The translations under genes were made by a program, and so were the position numbers. This document shows, piece by piece, positions 34,491 to 42,783 of a DNA stretch of 64,000 nt. Position 1 is the first letter of the stretch, and each line of letters starts with the position of its first letter. Origin of the DNA: Ruegeria sp. AD91A (GTDB taxonomy: Bacteria > Pseudomonadota > Alphaproteobacteria > Rhodobacterales > Rhodobacteraceae); contig NZ_CP031946.1 of the NCBI RefSeq assembly GCF_003443535.1, positions 1,426,001 through 1,490,000 of the forward strand, in the 5' to 3' direction. The notes beneath the pieces are model-generated. The model was given only the letters and a program-made list of their open reading frames with translations, had not been told where the DNA came from and did no database searches.

Positions 34491-35357
34491 CTAAGACAGA
34501 CTAGCGACCGCGCCGACAAATTCGGTCCAACGCGCGCGGTCCACAAACCCATAGTGTGCTGCACCCGGCCACTCATGCGCTGTGCAATTAGGAAGCTCAG
34601 AGCATAGGTGTCGTGGCATTTGCGGTGAAATAATGTCGTCTGCAGTACCATAAAAGAGTTCCACGGGTTGCGCGATATCACTTGGCGAGAAGCCCCAATC
34701 CCAAAGGGCCATCGTCATTTCGAAAACACCCTCCTCGTGTTGTTGGTACCCAAGGCGAAAGTTTTCTTCGAACAGGGCTTGTTGCTCGGGAGTACGGAGT
34801 ATTGTTTTGGCCTCGTTGGGCATCTGGTCAACGACGGACTCCACATATGAAGGGATATCTTTCAATGCACTTTTGGCACCAGCACGCTCTGCCCAGCGGA
34901 TCAGGAAGGTCAGGTGGCGCAGTTTCGCGATGGTCTTCAGGTCCTTCAATACCAGCATTTTGGTAACGCCGGGCTCATCAAACGGAGCCACAGGAGAAGC
35001 GAGCGCGACCTTGCGCACACGTTCGGGCATGTGGAATGCCACTGCCAATGCGTGAGGGCCGCCTCCGGAATGGCCCGCGACATTGAAGGTATCGAGGTCA
35101 AGATGGTCAGCCAGAGCCTCCATATCAGCGCCCCAATCGACCATTCTCCGATCTTTCATCGGGCTCGACCCGCCGACACCGGGTTCGTCGGCTGCAATCC
35201 ACCGTACGCCAAGCGAAGCGGTCAGACTGTCGTCGGGGTGACGAATGACGTGAGAGTCGGAAAACCCATGGCTAAAAATCACCGGTGTTCCATTTGGATC
35301 GCCGTAAGTGCTGAAGGCGAGAGTTCTACCATCTCTGAGCGTCATGTGTTGGGTCAA
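34491..35357 (-). CDS. Alpha/beta hydrolase
   Basis: 288-aa hydrolase. VIFSHGFSDSHVI supplies the oxyanion HG, and the nucleophile elbow is GHSGGG in FNVAGHSGGGPHALAVAFH. The acid lies in ELFYGTADDIISPQM and the His in WPGAAHYGFVDRARW. The start is TTG at 35357 with GTAGGAG 6 nt upstream; the ATG at 35345 lacks spacing to that site. Substrate unknown; the short cap domain suggests small esters or lactones. It is isolated, with downstream hairpins but no clear terminator. Confidence 0.8.
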   Translation of the reverse strand: MTQHMTLRDGRTLAFSTYGDPNGTPVIFSHGFSDSHVIRHPDDSLTASLGVRWIAADEPGVGGSSPMKDRRMVDWGADMEALADHLDLDTFNVAGHSGGGPHALAVAFHMPERVRKVALASPVAPFDEPGVTKMLVLKDLKTIAKLRHLTFLIRWAERAGAKSALKDIPSYVESVVDQMPNEAKTILRTPEQQALFEENFRLGYQQHEEGVFEMTMALWDWGFSPSDIAQPVELFYGTADDIISPQMPRHLCSELPNCTAHEWPGAAHYGFVDRARWTEFVGAVASLS

Positions 35358-35572
35358 GTTGCTCTCCTACAGCGAAATAGCTTCGAGTCGTGTGTTCATC
35401 AGGCTGCTGGCATAGATTTGATTTATAGATACGAGCCATACTCATTATTTTTGAACCATAACTATTAAACCGCACAATGAAACGCAGATGTCGATTTGGG
35501 TTCATAGCGGCCATCGGTCATCTCCTGAAATTGTGACACTCAGGATAGCTGAGCCGCTGGCCGCAACGCAAG

Positions 35573-36547
35573 TTACAGTGAAACCGCGCCCTCGAATACA
35601 CGATCAATCAACTCTTGCGTCCCGCGGGAAAATTCCAAAGAACAGGGGTATTCCGCCCCATCCCGGGTTGATCGGCAGAAGGCCTCGACCTGCAACTTGT
35701 AATGGTCTGCTCCGGGGAAGCGGGTAACCTGAACTTCAAGCCCCGGCCGGTGCAGCTCGACCCGAGCCTCTCCGAACACACGTGCATTGAACGGGGTCGT
35801 CAGACGGATCAAACCGCTTTCGCCGTGAAACACCATCTCCTGATGGGGATGCATCCGTATGGACACATAGCTGGAATAGGTAAATCCAGGGAACTGCGCG
35901 CGAATTTCGGTAAAGATGTCGATATCATCCTGCCAACGGATCGCGGATTGCACCGACACAGGCTCTTGCCCGGTTGCAAAGCGTGCTCCACCGATCACGT
36001 AGACCCCGATGTCACGCAAACCTCCGCCGCCCGTTTCCGCACGGTTTCGAATGTTCCGAGTGTCAGAGCGATTGTCGAAACTGAATGCACCGGTCACATG
36101 TACCAAATTGCCGATGGCACCATCAGCGATCAGTTTCCTTGCAAGCTGCCATTGAGGGTGATGGACGATCATGTATGCCTCGGCGGCCAGCAGGCCGCTT
36201 TCATCCCGCTTTTGGATCAACGGGTCGAATTCATCCGCCTTCATGGTCATTGGCTTTTCGCACAGAACGTGCTTGCCAGCTTCTAGGGCTTTCAGGCTCC
36301 ATTCCGCATGCATATGGTTGGGCAACGGGATGTAGACTGCGTCAATTCCGGTGTCTGCCAACAGCGCATCATAGCTGTCATACACGTGTAAATCCGGGCA
36401 AAAAGACTGAAACGGTTCGGCCTTTGCGGCATCGGACGTTGCCAGCGCGGCTAAACGCGCCCCGTTGGCAGCATGTATCGCTGGGGCCATGTATTCACGG
36501 GCAAATTTCGCAGCACCCAATACACCAAATTGAACCGGTTTTTGCAT
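35573..36547 (-). CDS. Gfo/Idh/MocA-family oxidoreductase
   Basis: 324-aa NAD(P)-dependent dehydrogenase. The N-terminal Rossmann motif is FGVLGAAKFAREYMAPAI, followed by the EKP segment in GKHVLCEKPMTMKADEF, which carries the catalytic lysine of this family, and AEAYMIVHHPQWQLARKLI in the C-terminal domain. Members act on sugars, inositols or trans-dihydrodiols; the substrate cannot be read from sequence. GGAGGGCGCA precedes the ATG. It stands alone upstream of rpoH on the same strand. Confidence 0.85.
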   Translation of the reverse strand: MQKPVQFGVLGAAKFAREYMAPAIHAANGARLAALATSDAAKAEPFQSFCPDLHVYDSYDALLADTGIDAVYIPLPNHMHAEWSLKALEAGKHVLCEKPMTMKADEFDPLIQKRDESGLLAAEAYMIVHHPQWQLARKLIADGAIGNLVHVTGAFSFDNRSDTRNIRNRAETGGGGLRDIGVYVIGGARFATGQEPVSVQSAIRWQDDIDIFTEIRAQFPGFTYSSYVSIRMHPHQEMVFHGESGLIRLTTPFNARVFGEARVELHRPGLEVQVTRFPGADHYKLQVEAFCRSTRDGAEYPCSLEFSRGTQELIDRVFEGAVSL

Positions 36548-36717
36548 TGCGCCCTCCGTACTCGTCTCGTTTCAGATTGTGCGCTTCCAAAGGGTCCCCG
36601 AAGGCTCGACCTGCCACAATATCAAAGAAGAAAAACTGTTCTTTCTCGTAGCACAGCTTCCGGCCTTCAGCCACTTTTTCGCGCCTCAGCGTCAGTGGCT
36701 GCCAATAATTACAAAAA

Positions 36718-36747
36718 AACGCCCCCTGATCTTCAGAGAGCGTTTTC
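36718..36747 (-). terminator. Rho-independent terminator of rpoH
   Basis: On the minus strand a 10-bp stem CGCTCTCTGA / TCAGGGGGCG (two G-T pairs) with loop AGA is followed by TTTTTTT. It lies 44 nt past the rpoH stop. Confidence 0.85.
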
Positions 36748-36791
36748 TATCTTCGCGTAAACGCGACAGGGTCGGCCCAAGGGTCTATCTG

Positions 36792-37688
36792 TCAGTTGAC
36801 GCCCAGCATGCCTTTTTCCCGCGCCAGATCCCGCATTTTCTTTTGCAGCTTCTCGAACGCGCGTACTTCGATCTGGCGAATTCGCTCGCGACTCACGTTA
36901 TACTGTGTGCTCAATTCCTCGAGCGTGACAGGCTGATCCATCAAACGGCGCTGGGTCAGGATATCCTTTTCCCGATCATTCAGCACATCCAAAGCCGCTG
37001 CCAGCAGTTCCCGACGCGCTTCCAGCTCATCGCGTGCTTCGTAATCACCGGCCTGATCGGCATCTTCGTCCTCAAGCCAGTCCTGCCATTGCATGGTGCC
37101 TTCGCCTTCGGACCCGACCGTGGCGTTCAGGGACGCATCGCCACCGGACATTCGGCGGTTCATGCTGATGACTTCGTCTTCAGTGACGCCCAGATCCTCC
37201 GCGATTTTCTTGACGTTTTCGGGGCGCAGATCACCCTCTTCCAGCGCTCCGATGCGGGCCTTGGCCTTACGCAGGTTGAAAAACAGCTTTTTCTGAGCCG
37301 AAGTCGTGCCCAACTTGACCATCGACCAAGACCTTAGGACATACTCCTGAATCGAGGCGCGAATCCACCACATGGCATAAGTCGCCAGACGGAAGCCTTT
37401 CTCGGGGTCGAATTTTTTGACCGCCTGCATCAGGCCCACATTGGCCTCGGAAATCACTTCGGCCTGCGGCAGCCCATAGCCGCGATAGCCCATGGCAATC
37501 TTGGCTGCCAAACGCAGGTGAGATGTCACCATCTTGTGTGCGGCTTCAGTGTCCTGCTCTTCGACCCAGCGCTTGGCCAGCATGTATTCTTCTTCCGGCT
37601 CCAGCAGGGGAAACTTGCGGATTTCCTGCATATAGCGATTCAGGCCGCCCTCGGGCGTCGGTGCGGGGAGATTTGCGTAGTTTGCCAT
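36792..37688 (-). CDS. rpoH: RNA polymerase sigma factor RpoH (sigma-32)
   Basis: Heat-shock sigma factor of 298 aa. Region 2 reads GYGLPQAEVISEANVGLMQA and FRLATYAMWWIRASIQEYVL, ending in the region 2.4 promoter helix. The RpoH box is AQKKLFFNLRKAKARI. Region 4 ends ERIRQIEVRAFEKLQ with the -35 recognition helix. Region 1.1 is absent, as usual. The ATG at 37688 has GGAGGGACATCATA immediately upstream. The RluD gene often lies next to rpoH in alphaproteobacteria; here an accessory block (37893-44855) separates them. A second RpoH elsewhere is common in this group. Confidence 0.94.
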   Translation of the reverse strand: MANYANLPAPTPEGGLNRYMQEIRKFPLLEPEEEYMLAKRWVEEQDTEAAHKMVTSHLRLAAKIAMGYRGYGLPQAEVISEANVGLMQAVKKFDPEKGFRLATYAMWWIRASIQEYVLRSWSMVKLGTTSAQKKLFFNLRKAKARIGALEEGDLRPENVKKIAEDLGVTEDEVISMNRRMSGGDASLNATVGSEGEGTMQWQDWLEDEDADQAGDYEARDELEARRELLAAALDVLNDREKDILTQRRLMDQPVTLEELSTQYNVSRERIRQIEVRAFEKLQKKMRDLAREKGMLGVN

Positions 37689-37892
37689 TATGATGTCCCT
37701 CCGACAAATGTTTAAGTCTTTAACATAGGATATGGGTAAGAAACCCTTCCCATTCAAGAGGTGCTGCTAACAGTCTGGAATTAATCTTACGTTAAGAAAG
37801 GATAACAAAAAGAGAACAAACGTGAACTTCATATTTTATTGATGTTTATGACGGGTGGCGTTCGGCGGTTTTCGGCAATTCCGGCAGTTTCG

Positions 37893-38177
37893 CTACCTCC
37901 GCGCTACCTTGGCGCTACCCTCATCCTTTTTGGGCGGGTTGTCCAGCGCATCCAACACAATGTCGTGTTCGGTAGGATCGACAACGCACCAAGCGTAAAG
38001 CGAAAGGGTGATTGCTGGCGACGAATGACCCAAAAGTTTCGACACGACCGGGATTGATCCCCCCCGCTCAATCAACATCGACGCATAGAAATGGCGTGAA
38101 GCGTGGAAGTTGTGGGGGAGATTTAGGCGGCTGGCGGTTGACCGATATGCCCAATTGGAGAGGCATTTATTTGTCAA
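37893..38177 (-). pseudogene. Tyrosine recombinase (phage-type integrase), C-terminal remnant
   Basis: 94 residues that match only the catalytic C-terminus of a tyrosine integrase. HNFHASRHFYASMLIERGGS holds the H-x-x-R box, VVSKLLGHSSPAITLSLYAW holds the LGH motif and the nucleophilic tyrosine, and the polypeptide ends DNPPKKDEGSAKVARR. The N-terminal three quarters, including the first catalytic Arg, are missing, and the frame is closed upstream. It marks the left end of the accessory block, and the left direct repeat (37902-37921) is inside its last codons. Confidence 0.8.
37902..37921 (+). repeat. Left direct repeat of the accessory block
   Basis: CGCTACCTTGGCGCTACCCT matches CGCTACGTTGACGCTACCCT at 44836-44855 in the same orientation, 18 of 20 identical. 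It overlaps the 3' end of the integrase remnant. It could be an att-site half or the scar of a duplicated integrase tail. Confidence 0.6.
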
Positions 38178-38464
38178 AACCAGTTTAGGTAAATTTTAGA
38201 AATGAGTTTGGACGTGAGGTCGCGTTGGGGAATTAGCTGTGTGAACGTTCCGCAATGGCCAAAACCAGTCCCCGCAACCAATCTTCAAACCACAATCGCC
38301 AGGAAACACACACTTAAGTCACCCTGTCTGTTTTGTTGATCGCGAACGCAGCCCCCTAGCCATAGCGTAGAATCGCGATTGGTGCGGCGTGTTGAATTGG
38401 ATACTTTTTCGTCGCCCGAATTTAGCCAGGGTCCTGCGGGACGTGAAAACGAGGGGCTTTAAAT
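38178..38464. other. AT-richer gap next to the integrase remnant
   Basis: About 290 bp with no credible reading frame. It probably holds decayed sequence between the integrase remnant and the YcaO gene. No RNA gene, promoter or terminator was recognised. Confidence 0.4.
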
Positions 38465-39673
38465 TCAAAGCGGCAACAAAACCGGATTAGGCGTTTGCAG
38501 GCAGTCGCCGATGTCGTGCGGATCCAAGCCCAGCAGCCTTTGACGGCCAAAACGAGGCTTCCAATGGCAGAGGTCGGGCGAAATTGCGCGCCATACCGGA
38601 ACGCCAAATTCAGGGCGGGTCTGCTCTAGGAAAGCCAACCTCACCCCAGCGGCGCGAATCCGCGACAAAAACGAACCTGATGTAGAATACTCGGCACCGT
38701 CAGCAAACCTTGCAGCGCCCAGCGGAGCCGTTTCAAGAGAGGCCTCTTCCATCCAAGCATTGAGGTGCGGTCTTCTGTGAGAATCGCCCTGCGGGTCTTG
38801 GAAGACCAACAGCATCTGAGCCATTTCGCATGCGGCTTTTTGCGCAGCATCTACAAGTGTGACAGCAGCGCCGAACCCCAAGGCTATTGGTTTGCCACCT
38901 GCGTGAGCCCCCGCAGCAACTACGACAGGTGCACCAAGGTCTGTTGTGATGTCTATCAGCTTAACCGCAAAACCGTCGTTTTGGAGAACTGTGCAAGTGT
39001 GGGTGGTCGCTTCATCAAGCATGTCGGGGCCTATCAGGCGTCGCGCACGTGCGCCGTACCACCAACGCCCGGCAGCGTCCCTTTCAATCAGTTCCAGCAG
39101 CGCATGAGTTTGCGCGGCTCGGTCAGTCGATCCTGCGGCACACCCGTTGGTGTCAGCTACGCAGTCAGCGACTGAACCAACAGTTAAATCATGGCTCATG
39201 AATACTGCCTGACTTGGCACCCACACAGATCCACCGTCGATGGAACGCGCCTCGACCCATTCTGCCGGTCCTACTGGTTTTGGGTCCGGAATCCAATCAA
39301 TGCCTCGCAAGCGATCGTTCCACGCGCGCCGGTCTCTTCGCTGCGCATTGGAAAACCCCATTAATGTCTGCGCATCCCAAGACGGCTCAGGACAATCTTC
39401 CCGGTCTGTCTCTAGTGTGAGTTCATCCCCCCATCGGCAAAGGCTCGCGATCTCGATCGCCTCGCCCAAACCGCTGGCTTCGGCCTGTGCGCGAGTCATG
39501 CCACGGCCAGAAGCTGCCCGGCCTGCTTCGGGGAGCGCGGCCTTAGGAAAGTTTGCAAATGCCTCAATTGCCAATTTATTTGGTACTGTGAGATTACAAT
39601 GAACAGGCCATCCGTCAGAAGACATGACATGAATGTCGAAATACGGAGCCACTTTGGTTAAACTCATCATCAT
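38465..39673 (-). CDS. Stand-alone YcaO-domain protein
   Basis: 402-aa YcaO-fold protein. YcaO enzymes use ATP to activate peptide backbone amides (thiazoline, oxazoline, thioamide or amidine formation), with exceptions such as RimO-helper YcaO. Family motifs are GRGMTRAQAEASGLGEAIE (residues 56-74, two Glu of the ATP site) and TNGCAAGSTDRAAQTHALLE then LIERD (175-199). One usual Glu in the second motif, before the second Ala of RAAQ, appears as Ala186. The C-terminus is PNPVLLPL, a partial proline motif. No cyclodehydratase partner (E1-like), TfuA or clear precursor peptide lies beside it. It starts 31 bp from the divergent cyclase gene. Confidence 0.78.
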   Translation of the reverse strand: MMMSLTKVAPYFDIHVMSSDGWPVHCNLTVPNKLAIEAFANFPKAALPEAGRAASGRGMTRAQAEASGLGEAIEIASLCRWGDELTLETDREDCPEPSWDAQTLMGFSNAQRRDRRAWNDRLRGIDWIPDPKPVGPAEWVEARSIDGGSVWVPSQAVFMSHDLTVGSVADCVADTNGCAAGSTDRAAQTHALLELIERDAAGRWWYGARARRLIGPDMLDEATTHTCTVLQNDGFAVKLIDITTDLGAPVVVAAGAHAGGKPIALGFGAAVTLVDAAQKAACEMAQMLLVFQDPQGDSHRRPHLNAWMEEASLETAPLGAARFADGAEYSTSGSFLSRIRAAGVRLAFLEQTRPEFGVPVWRAISPDLCHWKPRFGRQRLLGLDPHDIGDCLQTPNPVLLPL

Positions 39674-39704
39674 ACTTTATTCATAAACCTTTCTGGACGG
39701 AAGC

Positions 39705-42227
39705 TTGGAAACCCAACGCAAGTACCAAAATGAAAAAATCCCCAAAACGATGCCCGGTGCGTCGGCGGAATGCGTGGTCTTGTTCACCGACATGGTTTCC
39801 TACAGCAATTGGATCGAACGAGACGAGAGCACCACCCTTGAATTTGTTACGAGTTGCTTCGACACTTTGCGGGTTCTGTCACGCCGGCATTCCGGCACGC
39901 TGGTCAAAACAATGGGTGACGGCGCTCTTCTTACGTTCAAAAAAGCAGATGACGCGATCAACTGCGGTGTCGAGTTCCAACGTGTCCTTGTTAGAAACCA
40001 GCTTGACGTAGCGCGACCCTATCAGTTTCGGGTTGGATTGCACTGCGGCGAGGTCGTCCAGAAACGAGGGGATGTTTATGGTAACACAGTCAATATTGCT
40101 GCGCGTTTGCAGAGCAAGGCAACGCCGGGCACCTGCGTCATCTCCGAAAATGTAATGCGAATGGCTGGGGATCACCCGGACCTTTCATTTGAGAGTATCG
40201 GCACCCACGGATTGAGAAACCTTGACCGTAAGTACCGGCTCTATCAGGTCATTGACCCCTTGACGACAACTGCACCCAAAGAGGATGCGCATCGTCCGAA
40301 CCTGCATCTTTTGGATGGTGTTGCATTTGACGACCGGTACGGAGCTTCGCCGGACGCGGTCGGATTGCGCTCCCGTGCCATTGTAGGATATCTGGCGCTG
40401 TGTCCAGGCGGGGCCGAAACGTTCGATCGACTCGCGACACTCGCTTTTTTCGAAGACGAAGAAGGCGTTGCGTTACAAAAACTTGACGCTTTCGCGGTGG
40501 ATTTCATGGATAGGTCATGTGCCGGAATGCCTGCGCTCATACGCAGCGAAACCCACTTGGCTTTAGATGAGTTCTCAGTACGGACCGATCTTGACGAATA
40601 TATGCGGATGTTGCGGCAAGGTAGTGTACCTGACCGCTTCATCGAAGATGCCCGTTGGCCCGAAAAAATCATGGCGGGGTACGAAGCGATCGGCCCCGTT
40701 TTCAGGTCTTGGCTGAGTGTAACACGGCGGAGCTGGAAGCGCAGCGTATTGCTGGCTTTGGAACGTTTGTTGTCGTCGGTAGGTACAAATGACGCCTTTT
40801 TTGAAGATGCGGCAACGGCTATTTTACTATTGGAGCCGGGAAATGAAATGGCCGCGCTGGCTCGAATTAACGCGCGCTTAGCGCAAGGTGATACACCGGA
40901 AGCCTTCGCCGAATTCGAACGTCTAAAGCTCTATCTTGCCGAAAATTTCGACATGGCGCCCAACAAGGATGTCCAGGATCGTATTGATCAGGTCAAGTCA
41001 GAACGTAAGCGAGTTGCAGTGCAGTCACCAACGTACGTACCGCTCCGGCGGTTGTTGCGCTTGTCAGTGGCTCCGATCACCGGCACAGACGCCACCCGAC
41101 TTGCTGCAGCTCAGGCTTTTCGTTCTGAACTGATCGGAAACCTTATGCGCTTCCGTGACTGGGCCGTGATAGATGCAGCGAAAACACCAGCGGGAAATGG
41201 AGACGGTGATAGCCAGATAGACTACTCGGTCGAAATGGCTGTGCTTCAAGTCGCAGACCCGCCGGTCATTCAGATCAACTTACAAACCCACGATACAGCG
41301 CGTGTACTCTGGGCAAAACGTTTTGTGCTTTCGGCCGGAGATCAGTTTGCGGCAATGAATATCATAATTCGGGAAATAGTCGTCGCGATTGAGCTCTACG
41401 TGTCGTCTGACAGGTTTGCAGAGACCTATCGCGATGCCGGACGTTTCGCGACAAGCTACGATAAGTGGTTGCGTGGCGACCGGGCACTTATGCGCTGGAC
41501 ACCTGCTGGTGCGGAAGAGGCTCTGGCTATTTTCGACTCGATACTGGAGGAAGACCCCGATAACGCTCCTGCCTTGTTCCGGCGCGCATCCATTGAAAAC
41601 ATACGACATGTAATCTGGCCTGGCCGTCAGCGCAGTACCAAAGACGCAGCACTTGCTGATCGCTACGCCGCCAGAGCCGTTGAACTAGATCCGATGGATG
41701 CACGTATCCAGCGAACGGTGGCATGGACAGCGGCCATGAACGGTGCCTTTGCACGGGCCTCTATGCATTTGGATCTGGCCGTTAGTCTGAACCCGAACTG
41801 CCCTACAACGCTGGCCAGTTGTGCCATGGGCTTTGCTTGGTTTGGCGACGACGACAAGGCTGACAGGACACTTAACCTCCTGTATGAAATCAGCACCAAC
41901 TTGCCGGATTGGATCTGGGCATACAACGCGTCGACATTGTTCATGCTTGAACGCTATGACGCCGCGCTTGATGCAGCGGAAAAGGGTCTTGGTAGTATAA
42001 TGGATGACCAAGGCTGGATCTGCGTCATTCATTCCTGCCAAAACGAGATGCCTGCCGCGCAGCGAGCCTTCGACCGGCTTTGCGAAAACGTAGAGAGCAA
42101 CTGGGCCGGACCGCAACCGCTTCTTACACGCGATGTCGCACGCTGGTTCACAGAGGCCTATCCCATCCGACGCGAAGAAGACCGTCAGCGTCTGAGAGAC
42201 GCGATCGAGGCAGCCATCGTCGCCTAG
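39705..42227 (+). CDS. Class III nucleotide cyclase with BTAD-like and TPR regions
   Basis: 840-aa multi-domain signalling protein. Residues 20-190 form a class III cyclase catalytic domain: CVVLFTDMVSYSNWIERD has the first metal Asp (29), VKTMGDGALLTF the second (72), and YGNTVNIAARLQ the Asn/Arg transition-state pair. Residues about 210-440 look like the BTAD region of SARP-type regulators, including AFAEFERLKLYLAENFDMAP. A TolB-N-like stretch starts VPLRRLLRLSVAPITGTDAT, followed by TPR repeats from about 590 (ALAIFDSILEEDPDNAPALF, AARAVELDPMDARIQRTVAW). The start is uncertain: TTG at 39705 after GGACGGAAGC, or ATG at 39750. The cyclic nucleotide made is probably cAMP. Confidence 0.82.
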   Translation: METQRKYQNEKIPKTMPGASAECVVLFTDMVSYSNWIERDESTTLEFVTSCFDTLRVLSRRHSGTLVKTMGDGALLTFKKADDAINCGVEFQRVLVRNQLDVARPYQFRVGLHCGEVVQKRGDVYGNTVNIAARLQSKATPGTCVISENVMRMAGDHPDLSFESIGTHGLRNLDRKYRLYQVIDPLTTTAPKEDAHRPNLHLLDGVAFDDRYGASPDAVGLRSRAIVGYLALCPGGAETFDRLATLAFFEDEEGVALQKLDAFAVDFMDRSCAGMPALIRSETHLALDEFSVRTDLDEYMRMLRQGSVPDRFIEDARWPEKIMAGYEAIGPVFRSWLSVTRRSWKRSVLLALERLLSSVGTNDAFFEDAATAILLLEPGNEMAALARINARLAQGDTPEAFAEFERLKLYLAENFDMAPNKDVQDRIDQVKSERKRVAVQSPTYVPLRRLLRLSVAPITGTDATRLAAAQAFRSELIGNLMRFRDWAVIDAAKTPAGNGDGDSQIDYSVEMAVLQVADPPVIQINLQTHDTARVLWAKRFVLSAGDQFAAMNIIIREIVVAIELYVSSDRFAETYRDAGRFATSYDKWLRGDRALMRWTPAGAEEALAIFDSILEEDPDNAPALFRRASIENIRHVIWPGRQRSTKDAALADRYAARAVELDPMDARIQRTVAWTAAMNGAFARASMHLDLAVSLNPNCPTTLASCAMGFAWFGDDDKADRTLNLLYEISTNLPDWIWAYNASTLFMLERYDAALDAAEKGLGSIMDDQGWICVIHSCQNEMPAAQRAFDRLCENVESNWAGPQPLLTRDVARWFTEAYPIRREEDRQRLRDAIEAAIVA

Positions 42228-42234
42228 ATCGGTG

Positions 42235-42759
42235 CTACTGGCATCGGTTAAGGAAAATCGCCGCCAGCAAGTACTGCTTGGCCAAGTCATCGCGGCCTTC
42301 ATCTTCGATCAGGCCCTTAATGTCGTCGAATAGCCGCCCGAGATATCCCCCAGCCAGCAGATTGCCGCGCTGCTCGGGAACGCCGATGGTCATATTCACC
42401 TGTCTGCCCACCCAGGTGGATTCTTCATTTACACAGTCAACAGCCAGTTTGTACCGCGCGACGTCAGTCCTGAATCTATATCCCCGTTTACGTGAGCGAA
42501 TCCGCCAGTTGCTTGGGTTTCCGCCCGCGTCGTCAGCTTCGACTTTCAAGCGGTATCCGTTTGCACCACCCCCGTCCAATTCATCGAATAAGTCATCGAA
42601 GAATTCTTCTGCCAGCGGTTCTTGGTTGCTCATCATCCAGTCGTTAATTTCTTCGCCAGCTTTTGCCATCCCCAGACGGCGTTTGCGATTGTTCACGTCC
42701 GGAGTGTTTGGCAGCTCGGCCAGCGGCGCCTCGTTCTTTTCGACGATAATGTTTGTCAT
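42235..42759 (-). CDS. Orphan 174-aa protein downstream of the peroxidase gene
   Basis: No family recognised. The N-terminal half is acidic (SNQEPLAEEFFDDLFDELDG), followed by a basic stretch NWRIRSRKRGYRFRTDVARY. The protein has two cysteines, one in LAVDCVNEE and one in the final NRCQ. The C-terminal part, LAGGYLGRLFDDIKGLIEDE then LAKQYLLAAIFLNRCQ, looks helical. No signal peptide or membrane segment is seen. It starts 24 nt after the haem peroxidase stop, so it is co-transcribed, and ends 7 nt from the convergent cyclase gene. Possible roles are a peroxidase partner or a modification substrate; both are guesses. Confidence 0.7.
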   Translation of the reverse strand: MTNIIVEKNEAPLAELPNTPDVNNRKRRLGMAKAGEEINDWMMSNQEPLAEEFFDDLFDELDGGGANGYRLKVEADDAGGNPSNWRIRSRKRGYRFRTDVARYKLAVDCVNEESTWVGRQVNMTIGVPEQRGNLLAGGYLGRLFDDIKGLIEDEGRDDLAKQYLLAAIFLNRCQ

Positions 42760-42783
42760 TTCAGTCTCCCTTGATGTGTAGTT

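Noticed and set aside
37758..37892. tRNA as attachment site of the accessory block beside rpoH
   Set aside because: No cloverleaf or tRNA end could be found at either border; the block boundaries are the 20-bp repeats instead.
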